Source: Gammaproteobacteria bacterium
GTDB taxonomy: Bacteria; Pseudomonadota; Gammaproteobacteria; Pseudomonadales; M0112
DNA length: 14,277 nt
Direction: 5' to 3'
Assembly (NCBI GenBank): GCA_006227085.1
Contig: SBFY01000032.1
Coordinates: forward strand, 1-14,277
Under the pieces are notes generated by a model. It was not told where the DNA came from. It searched no databases and was given only the letters and a program-made list of their open reading frames with translations. Position numbers and translations under genes: made by a program. Positions 6,775 through 12,879 of this stretch are shown one piece after another (the first letter of the stretch is position 1; each line of letters starts with the position of its first letter).

Positions 6775-7956
6775 TCAATGCGACGATTGATGCGCAAGGA
6801 TAAACCTTTCCCGGTATTCTGCAAATTGCGCCGCAATCCCCGCCTCGGTGAAGCCGAATTCGGCCAGGGTGTAATGATGGGCCGGGCGGCTGTCGCGGCG
6901 GTTTTCTTCCTGCCAATGCTCCATCGCCTGCCGGGCTTGCGGGGTCAAGGCCATGCCGATGAAGTCATAGACCTGGCCAATCACCCCGAACGGGTCGGCC
7001 ACGGTATCGTTGTACTGCACATCAAGGAAGCGGCTGTCCGCCCCGCCATCGCGCACCGCCATGGTGTGATGCATGCCCTTGGCAAACTTGGCTGCCCACA
7101 TCTGGCCCACCGCCACCGGATCGGCCACATCGCTGCCCAGTTTCCACAGTTCATAGTGGAAGCTCGCGATGGAGGGAATGGTTTGCAGCGGATCACGATG
7201 GGTCTGGATGACGACGGCATCCGGGAATTCGCGCAACAGGATATCCATGCAATGCAGGTGATGCGGCGTTTTCAGCAGCCAGCGTTGGCCGGCCTGGCCC
7301 TGGCGCTTTTTCTGCCACTGCAGGAATTGCAACAGGCGTTTCAGGTAACGGTAACCGGGGGTGTTGTCATGCGCTTCCTGCCAGGCCATGTACGACGGCA
7401 CGTTGCCAAAGGCCGGCGGCGTGGTGCTGAAGAAACTGTGCTCCAGCAGCATGATTTCCTCATCAGCGCCAGTGGCATTCATCGGGTGGATGGCGGCGAT
7501 ATCGGGGTTCGCTTCCAGCATCATCGCCACCTCGGCCTCTGCGGCGGGAATGCGTGGGTCGGGCCCATCAAATGCCCACCCCGGGAACGGTGCCGGATGC
7601 CGCACTTCATACCAGATCGGCGCGAAGAAACGCGAATCGCTGGCGAGGATACGGTGCAGCATGGTAGTGCCGGTGCGCGGCAGGCCAACAATCACCACTG
7701 GTGCTTCGATGCGTTCGTTGGCAATCTCCGGATGGCGCTGGAACCAGTCTTCCACGCGCAGGCGATTCACCAGCAAATCCACCGTGCGATAGAACTGGCC
7801 CATGCGGCCAACATCATTGAGATGCGCTTCCTGCACGAGGGAATCGATCAACACCTGCAAGGGCTCACGGAAACTGTCATCACCAAAATCCGTCAGGCCA
7901 TCACGCGCGCAGGCGGCAGCCAACACACCGTTGACACTCAAATCGATGGCATTCAT
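6775..7956 (-). CDS. PAPS-dependent sulfotransferase (Sulfotransfer_3-like)
   Basis: A 393-residue sulfotransferase. The start at 7956 gives MNAIDLSVNG, has AAGGA at 7963-7967 six bases upstream, and overlaps the DUF1214 stop as ATGA; the longer in-frame extension is Arg/Ala-rich with no site. The 5'-phosphosulfate loop is VVIVGLPRTGTTMLH (GLPRTGTT at 91-98). The 3'-phosphate region is VVIQTHRDPLQTIPSIAS (HRDP at 253-256, Ser262). There is no signal peptide or membrane segment, so it is cytoplasmic. It resembles the bacterial sulfotransferases that modify lipids or small hydrophobic alcohols rather than Nod-factor or heparan types. The acceptor cannot be read from the sequence. Its PAPS would come from cysC and sat just downstream in the same cluster. 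Confidence 0.92.
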   Translation of the reverse strand: MNAIDLSVNGVLAAACARDGLTDFGDDSFREPLQVLIDSLVQEAHLNDVGRMGQFYRTVDLLVNRLRVEDWFQRHPEIANERIEAPVVIVGLPRTGTTMLHRILASDSRFFAPIWYEVRHPAPFPGWAFDGPDPRIPAAEAEVAMMLEANPDIAAIHPMNATGADEEIMLLEHSFFSTTPPAFGNVPSYMAWQEAHDNTPGYRYLKRLLQFLQWQKKRQGQAGQRWLLKTPHHLHCMDILLREFPDAVVIQTHRDPLQTIPSIASFHYELWKLGSDVADPVAVGQMWAAKFAKGMHHTMAVRDGGADSRFLDVQYNDTVADPFGVIGQVYDFIGMALTPQARQAMEHWQEENRRDSRPAHHYTLAEFGFTEAGIAAQFAEYRERFILAHQSSH

Positions 7957-9053
7957 GGCAAATCCTTCACGGCATGCAGTGGCACCACGCGCACCTGCGG
8001 ATGCACGATCTCTTTGGCGCCTACCCAACGGAAACACAAAGTGCCAACGCGATGGCCGGCCGTGGTCAGCCAGTTCGCCACCATCGGGTCATTGGCGCAC
8101 ACCACAATGCGCACACTGCCATCCACCCGCCGGTGTGCGGTGTGCTTGTTGACATGAATGCGGTGATAACGGTAATCGAGCGACTCCATCCAGTAATTGT
8201 TCACCTGCAGGTTCCAGGTCTGGCAATCAGGGATGCGTGCCACGTCAATCACCAGCGCCTGATCATCGGTGAGATCGTAATAACCGTGGTAATAAAAAAT
8301 ATTCGGGTCGCCACCCACTGCCTGGCAGAGCGCCTGATCAGCCGGTGGCAGCTGGTTCGGTGCCGACTGGTACGACTGCGCCCAGTCAGCGAACAGGCGG
8401 GCCGTGCCTTCGACAAAACCGGCCGCAGCCGCCAGCCCCTGCAGCAAGACCTGGGGCTGCAAAGGCGCCGGGGCGGAACCGGCATCCAGTCGCTCGATGG
8501 TCATGGTCGCAGGCGTTTCACTGGCGCGATCAAGGAAGGTCTGGCGCACGATCACGGTGCGGGTGTCATGGGTCATTGGCAGCCAGTTTCCGGGCTGCTG
8601 GTTAGCCGACAGGATGATGGTGAAGCGGCCATCGGCATCGACCTGCAACTGGCGGCTATCGAGGTAGCCGGTGGGGGCATTGCGGCCATCCTTCTCATAA
8701 CCACCGGCCTGGGTGCCAAATCCGAGGTAATCGACCGTGCCACGGCTGCCAGTGATGCGGTAATCGTGCGCACCATTCAACTCGGCGCGCAGGTAGAGGT
8801 TATCGGGGTTATCCGCACCGATCTTGGCGGTTTCATGGGAAGGCTTGTAGAACACCGGGAAATCGCGGTCAGCGCTTTCCACGTGCATGTCCAGTGCAAT
8901 CCTGAGTAACCGTGTCAGGTACCGGTAACCTTCAGCCCGGTCAAGCGGACTGTCCGGGGCCTCCGGACGCAGGACCTGTTGACCCGCCCGTTTCAGGGTG
9001 TCACAAAAATCAGCCCAGGCCTTGCCTGACAGCAGGGATTCCGGCGATTCCAA
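7953..9053 (-). CDS. DUF1214 domain-containing protein
   Basis: A 366-residue protein of unknown function. The start is TTG at 9053-9051, supported by GGAGG (9061-9065) seven bases upstream; the nearby ATG is out of frame and too close to the site. The C-terminal ~120 residues have the DUF1214 pattern: GDPNIFYYHGYYDLTDDQALVIDV, a Trp/Tyr-rich WNLQVNNYWMESLDYRYH stretch, and NWLTTAGHRVGTLCFRW near the end. The N-terminal half is probably helical with no signal peptide. It is the first gene of the sulfonation cluster and shares an ATGA overlap with the sulfotransferase, implying matched synthesis and possibly a joint function such as substrate presentation. That role is inference; no catalytic motif is evident. 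Confidence 0.88.
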   Translation of the reverse strand: MESPESLLSGKAWADFCDTLKRAGQQVLRPEAPDSPLDRAEGYRYLTRLLRIALDMHVESADRDFPVFYKPSHETAKIGADNPDNLYLRAELNGAHDYRITGSRGTVDYLGFGTQAGGYEKDGRNAPTGYLDSRQLQVDADGRFTIILSANQQPGNWLPMTHDTRTVIVRQTFLDRASETPATMTIERLDAGSAPAPLQPQVLLQGLAAAAGFVEGTARLFADWAQSYQSAPNQLPPADQALCQAVGGDPNIFYYHGYYDLTDDQALVIDVARIPDCQTWNLQVNNYWMESLDYRYHRIHVNKHTAHRRVDGSVRIVVCANDPMVANWLTTAGHRVGTLCFRWVGAKEIVHPQVRVVPLHAVKDLP

Positions 9054-9095
9054 GGCATTTCCTCCATATTTCGGTTATCTTGGCCCAATCCCCCG

Positions 9096-9118
9096 CCTGA
9101 CTGCATCACCCAGTCAGG
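9096..9118. promoter_or_regulatory. Inverted repeat, possible operator
   Basis: CCTGACTG (9096-9103) and CAGTCAGG (9111-9118) form a perfect 8-bp inverted repeat with a 7-base spacer, about 45 bases upstream of the DUF1214 start. It is either an operator for a dimeric regulator or a leader hairpin; no T-run follows. Confidence 0.4.
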
Positions 9119-9133
9119 TGAACCGGTGCAAAC

Positions 9134-9151
9134 TACCTAACCAAGTAGGTA
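9134..9151. promoter_or_regulatory. Second inverted repeat, possible operator
   Basis: TACCT (9134-9138) and AGGTA (9147-9151) are inverted around an 8-base centre, next to the possible minus-strand -10 box. The short arms and central position would suit a repressor site over the transcription start, but this is speculative. Confidence 0.28.
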
Positions 9152-9200
9152 TTTTAGGCTGGCAGTCCCGGCAGTATCGACTAAACTTGAAGTAGCTCAC

Positions 9201-9224
9201 AAAAAGCCAGGCGGCCTGCCTGGC
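9201..9224 (-). terminator. Minus-strand intrinsic terminator-like hairpin
   Basis: On the minus strand the stem GCCAGGC, loop AGGCC and stem GCCTGGC (9224-9206) are followed directly by TTTTT (9205-9201). This is a good intrinsic-terminator shape. It would stop transcription running leftward out of the DUF1631 gene before it reaches the sulfonation cluster. On the plus strand the same hairpin lies in the DUF1631 leader. Confidence 0.5.
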
Positions 9225-9256
9225 CTCATGCCACTGATTTATTTGCAGGGTATTTC

Positions 9257-11161
9257 GTGCAAGTGCCTATCAACAGCCCCAAGAAAGAGGCGAGCTCCCT
9301 GACTGGTGAGCAACCCGTTAATAAACAGCGCGTGCTGGCCCACGATGCGGCTGAATTCGAACGCCTGTTGATGGCAACGATCGGGCGCGAACCCCTGCCC
9401 CAAAATGGTCAGGGAACCACCGCCAATACCAAGGTATTGGTCACACAGCTCAACCAGCTCCAGCTAAAGGGGATATACCCCCACAGCCAGAAAGACAGCG
9501 TACTGGCCTTATTGCAGGCCAATGCCCCCAGCGCCGCCCACATGAGCCTGCGCGACCGCAACATTGTCCAGTTCCTGGACCAGGTCTTCCGCGCCCTGCT
9601 GACCAGCGTCAATCTCGACCCTGTCATCAAGGCGTTGTTGCACCGGGTGCAAACCCCGATCACCAAACTGGCATTGCTGGATCACAGCTTCCTCGATAAC
9701 CCGGATCATCCGGGCCGCCTGTTTGTCGACGATATGTGCTACCACGGCATCGGTTGGTATGACGGCATCGGCAAGGCCGGCCAGCGCTTCATGGACAGTG
9801 TCTGTGATGCCTTGAGCCAGCTTGATCACCGTTTTGATGACAAGCCGGCTGAATTCCTCACCATTTACCAGGACCTGGCTGACAAGCTCTCGAAAGAAAA
9901 GGAGCAGTTCAGGAAACTGGTTGAGCGCACCGTCGCCACTGAAAAAGGCCTGCAGAATGTCCGCAAGGCCGAAGCGGAAGCCATCGACCTGATCAACCGC
10001 ATCACCGCCGGCAAAAAGCTGCCACCACGCATCACCCTGCTCTTGCAAAAAGACTGGTATGCCGTGCTCAAGCAAATCCTGATTCACCATGGCAGTGACA
10101 GCGACACCTGGGGACGCATGAAGAAACTCACCACCAATGTGGTGTGGACAGTATTGCCGAATGAAACCCCGGCTGAACGCCAGAAAGCCATTGCCATCAT
10201 CGAGAAACTGCCGGATTTCATTACCGGCGAGCTGGAATCCCTGCAGCTGCCCGGTATCAGCATCCAGAAAATCATTGACCAGTTGCAATGGGTGCATGTG
10301 CAGATCCTCAAGGGCGAAGCACTCGAGTACCTGCCGGTTAACCCGATCTGCAGCACCTCTGCTGAAGCCGGCGTGGATGTGGACATCAGCCAGCATGTCC
10401 TGAACCATGCCCGCTCCATCGACATCGGCCAATGGTTCCAGTTCAGCCAGGACGGCCAGATCCACCAGCGCATCAAACTGGCCAGCAAGGACAATGACCA
10501 GTTCCTGTTCGTCAACCGGGCAGGCTTGAAGGCCACCGACCTCTCCACTGAGCAAGTCGCTTATTACCTGCTGAATGGCAGCCTGAAAGCACTGGAAAAC
10601 CATCGCCCGTTCAGTAAGGCCTACCTGCAACACACCGCCCTATTGCTGCGGCTGTATGAAGAGTTGACCGAACGTGACGCCCGCGAAGCCGAGCGCGAGC
10701 GCCTGCGCGCCGAACAGGAAGCCGCTGCCAGGGCCGCTGCAGCCGAAAAGGCCCGCCGCGAAGCCGAGGAAACCGCCCGCCGTGAAGAAGCCGCCCGCCT
10801 GAAAGCCGAAGAAGAAGCCCGCAAAGCCGAAGAGCGTCGCCATGCGGAAAACCTGGCCAAGGAACGGGCCGAACTGGAAGCCCGGGAAGCCGCCTACAAG
10901 GAAGCCATCAATGGCATGCCGCTAGGCACATGGGTGCAGTTTTTCCAGGAAAACGGGGATACCCTGGACTGCAACCTGGCCCTGAAAATGCGCTCCACCA
11001 ACAAGTTTGTCTTCGTCAACCGGGCTGGCATCAAGGTCGCCGAGAAAAAAGGGGACGAATTGCTGGCCTTGATGAAAGACGGCAAATTTGCCATCGTAGA
11101 CCATGGCTCGGTTGCCGATAGCGCCATCCAGCGTCTTATTGGCTCACTGAAACGCGATTAA
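9257..11161 (+). CDS. DUF1631 family protein with duplicated C-terminal module
   Basis: A 634-residue cytoplasmic protein, starting at GTG with AGGG about six bases upstream. Residues ~95-175 carry the DUF1631 hallmark (FRALLTSVNLDPVIKALLHRVQTPITKLALLDHSFL and HPGRLFVDDM), and the helical body continues to about 360. Residues 391-443 (GQWFQFSQDG ... FLFVNRAGLK) and 557-610 (GTWVQFFQENGD ... FVFVNRAGIK) are two copies of one small domain. Between them, ~465-552 is a long Ala/Glu/Arg coiled coil like TolA. It is somewhat shorter than DUF1631 proteins I recall at about 750 residues. The function is unknown. Pairing with a PilZ gene 37 bases downstream suggests a role in a cyclic-di-GMP-controlled surface or motility process (inference). 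Confidence 0.85.
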   Translation: MQVPINSPKKEASSLTGEQPVNKQRVLAHDAAEFERLLMATIGREPLPQNGQGTTANTKVLVTQLNQLQLKGIYPHSQKDSVLALLQANAPSAAHMSLRDRNIVQFLDQVFRALLTSVNLDPVIKALLHRVQTPITKLALLDHSFLDNPDHPGRLFVDDMCYHGIGWYDGIGKAGQRFMDSVCDALSQLDHRFDDKPAEFLTIYQDLADKLSKEKEQFRKLVERTVATEKGLQNVRKAEAEAIDLINRITAGKKLPPRITLLLQKDWYAVLKQILIHHGSDSDTWGRMKKLTTNVVWTVLPNETPAERQKAIAIIEKLPDFITGELESLQLPGISIQKIIDQLQWVHVQILKGEALEYLPVNPICSTSAEAGVDVDISQHVLNHARSIDIGQWFQFSQDGQIHQRIKLASKDNDQFLFVNRAGLKATDLSTEQVAYYLLNGSLKALENHRPFSKAYLQHTALLLRLYEELTERDAREAERERLRAEQEAAARAAAAEKARREAEETARREEAARLKAEEEARKAEERRHAENLAKERAELEAREAAYKEAINGMPLGTWVQFFQENGDTLDCNLALKMRSTNKFVFVNRAGIKVAEKKGDELLALMKDGKFAIVDHGSVADSAIQRLIGSLKRD

Positions 11162-11198
11162 CCTGCTGCCAGCAGGGCCAAAAAAACAGGGGATGGCC

Positions 11199-11576
11199 AT
11201 GTCGAGCACCGATAACCGCAGCGAAGTCCGCTTGAAGGGTAACTTCACGGTGCTGATTGAAACCTTTTCTGCCGCGCCCGGGGATGACACCCCACCGAAA
11301 GTCGTCATTTGCAGCACCCTGGATCTGTCAGCCAACGGCCTGATGATCTGCATGGATGAGGCGCTGACACCAGAAGCGATCTTCCAGCTCTACATTGAAT
11401 CCAGCGAACCGCCCTACCGCTTCCACCTGGTCGGCGAAGTGCGCTGGTCACGCCCGACCAACGATGGCCAATTCCTCACCGGCTTCACCCTGTACGAATC
11501 CGATGGCAGTGATATCGTGCAATGGAAACAGCTGGTCGCCGACCTGCTGGAAAAAGACACTCCGATCGCCAACTGA
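11199..11576 (+). CDS. PilZ domain protein, probable cyclic-di-GMP receptor
   Basis: A single-domain PilZ protein of 125 residues. I chose the second of two in-frame ATGs: AGGGG at 11188-11192 sits six bases before 11199 but directly against 11193. Both binding signatures are present: RxxxR as RSEVR near the N-terminus and D/NxSxxG as DLSANG around residue 44. The protein should therefore bind cyclic-di-GMP, though this is predicted from motifs. The rest has the beta-barrel character of PilZ (FQLYIES, FHLVGEVRWSR) and a C-terminal helix. It follows the DUF1631 gene by 37 bases, with a small hairpin (11162-11176) in between, so the two are probably co-transcribed and may interact. Confidence 0.9.
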   Translation: MSSTDNRSEVRLKGNFTVLIETFSAAPGDDTPPKVVICSTLDLSANGLMICMDEALTPEAIFQLYIESSEPPYRFHLVGEVRWSRPTNDGQFLTGFTLYESDGSDIVQWKQLVADLLEKDTPIAN

Positions 11577-11630
11577 CGCCCGACCAACTGATGCCCGACC
11601 ACCTGGGCCCCGGCCAATTAACGCCCGGTT
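11571..11630. repeat. Four 15-base tandem units across convergent stop codons
   Basis: Units: AACTGACGCCCGACC, AACTGATGCCCGACC, ACCTGGGCCCCGGCC, AATTAACGCCCGGTT. The first two differ at one base; the last two are degraded. The first unit contains the PilZ stop and the second repeats an in-frame TGA. The fourth holds the acyltransferase stop and runs into a T6 tract (11629-11634) that could help terminate the plus-strand transcript. Confidence 0.55.
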
Positions 11631-12697
11631 TTTTGCTCGCGCTTCAACAAATGCTTGTTGTAATCCAACGCCGGCTTTTCCAGCCAATGCCAGCTGGCAT
11701 ACGCCATGGCCGCCACCGTCGGCACACTGAGTGCCAATACCCCCAACGGCGTGATCGCCGGGAATACCGCAATCCAGGTTTGCTGCACCGGGAAGGCATA
11801 CACATAAGTGCCGTAGGAAAAATCACCAAACCGGTTATAACGCCGTATCCAGCCCGTCGGCACATAGGCGGCATACAGCAACCAGAAGGTAGCCGCAGCC
11901 GACAGGAAAAACTCGTAAAAATGACTGCCATGCGCCAGCCAGGCAACAACCGATAAGGCCAGCCCCACCAGCAGGCCACTGTGCCAATCCATCGGTATCC
12001 AGCGTGCATGCATCTGGAAGAAAGCACCCCAGAAGAAATAAATCACGATGCGGACAAACTCATCCTTGGCGGTAATCTCGCCGGCAAACCATTCCGGCCG
12101 GAAGAACACAGCGAAATACCAGGCAAGGAATGCCGTCGCAAAGACATAGAATTTCCAGCGATGCCTCAATGCCCCCACACAGCCGATCAAGGCCGCAATC
12201 GCATACATTTTCAATTCATAGCGCAAGGTCCAGAGCGAACCGTTAACCGCAGGCGGATCATAAGGATTGCTTTCAAACACCCCCGGCAAGTAATACATGG
12301 TTTTGGTGAGGAGGATATTCTTGCTGATATAACGCCAGACTTCTTCATGCCGGAAATAGTCCCACAACGGCAATGTCGTCATCAGGGGGCCAATCACCAG
12401 GGCACCCAGCAATACGGCGGCTATCAAGGCGGGCATCAAACGGAACATGCGCGCACGCATGAAGCGCATCAAATGCCCCTGCCGGACATAACTTTGCGTG
12501 ATCAGGAAACCACTGATGGCAAAAAACAGGTTCACCGCCATTTCGCCGATGGTGAACATCACCGGATACACACGCGGTGCCTGCGATCCCACCAGCAACC
12601 CAAACGAGTGTGCCAGCAAAACAAAATACGCTGCACTGACCCGGATCAGTGAAAAATTATTGTCGTGGCTTTGCGCCAGGGTTTCCAGGCGAGTCAT
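11618..12697 (-). CDS. Acyltransferase-3 family integral membrane protein
   Basis: A 359-residue polytopic membrane protein with about ten hydrophobic segments, the usual length of an acyltransferase-3 domain without a periplasmic SGNH extension. The family's first segment is recognisable: SLIRVSAAYFVLLAHSFGL, with the conserved His30. It is followed by FFAISGFLITQSYVRQG and the basic RARMFRLMPAL motif after the third segment. Members transfer acetyl or other acyl groups onto polysaccharides, lipopolysaccharide, peptidoglycan or antibiotics; the acceptor here is unknown. The ATG overlaps the stop of the 61-residue gene upstream (ATGA) and has AAGG six bases before it, so it is translated as part of the prfC unit. 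Confidence 0.9.
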   Translation of the reverse strand: MTRLETLAQSHDNNFSLIRVSAAYFVLLAHSFGLLVGSQAPRVYPVMFTIGEMAVNLFFAISGFLITQSYVRQGHLMRFMRARMFRLMPALIAAVLLGALVIGPLMTTLPLWDYFRHEEVWRYISKNILLTKTMYYLPGVFESNPYDPPAVNGSLWTLRYELKMYAIAALIGCVGALRHRWKFYVFATAFLAWYFAVFFRPEWFAGEITAKDEFVRIVIYFFWGAFFQMHARWIPMDWHSGLLVGLALSVVAWLAHGSHFYEFFLSAAATFWLLYAAYVPTGWIRRYNRFGDFSYGTYVYAFPVQQTWIAVFPAITPLGVLALSVPTVAAMAYASWHWLEKPALDYNKHLLKREQKTGR

Positions 12698-12879
12698 GCA
12701 TCACCTTGCGGACGTTGCTGCAAGCGCCGTTCGGCAGCACGTTCCAGCACCATGGCCAGGATCATGAATAACACCACAGGCCACCAGTTCCGGTGATACA
12801 CCGCCAATGCCAGCAAGGGCAGTGATAACCACCACAAGGTGGCTTCCAGTTGCTGCTCTACCCGGCTAAGGTCTTTCAT
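12694..12879 (-). CDS. Small 61-residue membrane protein of unknown function
   Basis: I do not recognise this gene. It is real by context: its start overlaps the prfC stop (ATGA at 12879-12876) and its stop overlaps the acyltransferase start (ATGA at 12697-12694). The protein has a charged N-terminus (MKDLSRVEQQLEATL), two hydrophobic segments (WWLSLPLLALAVYH and WWPVVLFMILAMVLE) joined by a short HRN turn, and a basic tail (RAAERRLQQRPQGDA). It is probably a two-pass inner-membrane hairpin with both ends in the cytoplasm. It may support the neighbouring acyltransferase, which is inference from coupling alone. Confidence 0.75.
   Translation of the reverse strand: MKDLSRVEQQLEATLWWLSLPLLALAVYHRNWWPVVLFMILAMVLERAAERRLQQRPQGDA

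Larger units (their letters stand above)
9054..9256. promoter_or_regulatory. Divergent control region between DUF1214 and DUF1631 genes
   Basis: This 203-base gap must carry the promoters for the leftward sulfonation cluster and the rightward DUF1631-PilZ pair. A minus-strand TAAAAT (9156-9151) could be a -10 box for the left unit. No convincing -35 is seen for either direction. The start signals are the GGAGG at 9061-9065 (minus) and AGGG near 9247-9250 (plus). Two inverted repeats and one hairpin are listed separately. Confidence 0.5.

Noticed and set aside
7957..8037. Upstream in-frame start extending the sulfotransferase by 27 residues
   Set aside because: The extension lies inside the DUF1214 gene and has no typical protein character; AAGGA and the ATGA overlap support 7956.
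6664..8157. Long plus-strand open frame (about 497 codons) opposite cysC and the sulfotransferase
   Set aside because: Fully antisense to two well-supported genes, with His/Arg/Gln-rich composition, no start signal and no recognisable domain; a codon-bias shadow.
9509..10633. Minus-strand open frame of 374 codons inside the DUF1631 gene
   Set aside because: Antisense shadow; the plus-strand frame has domain signatures and an ordinary start site.
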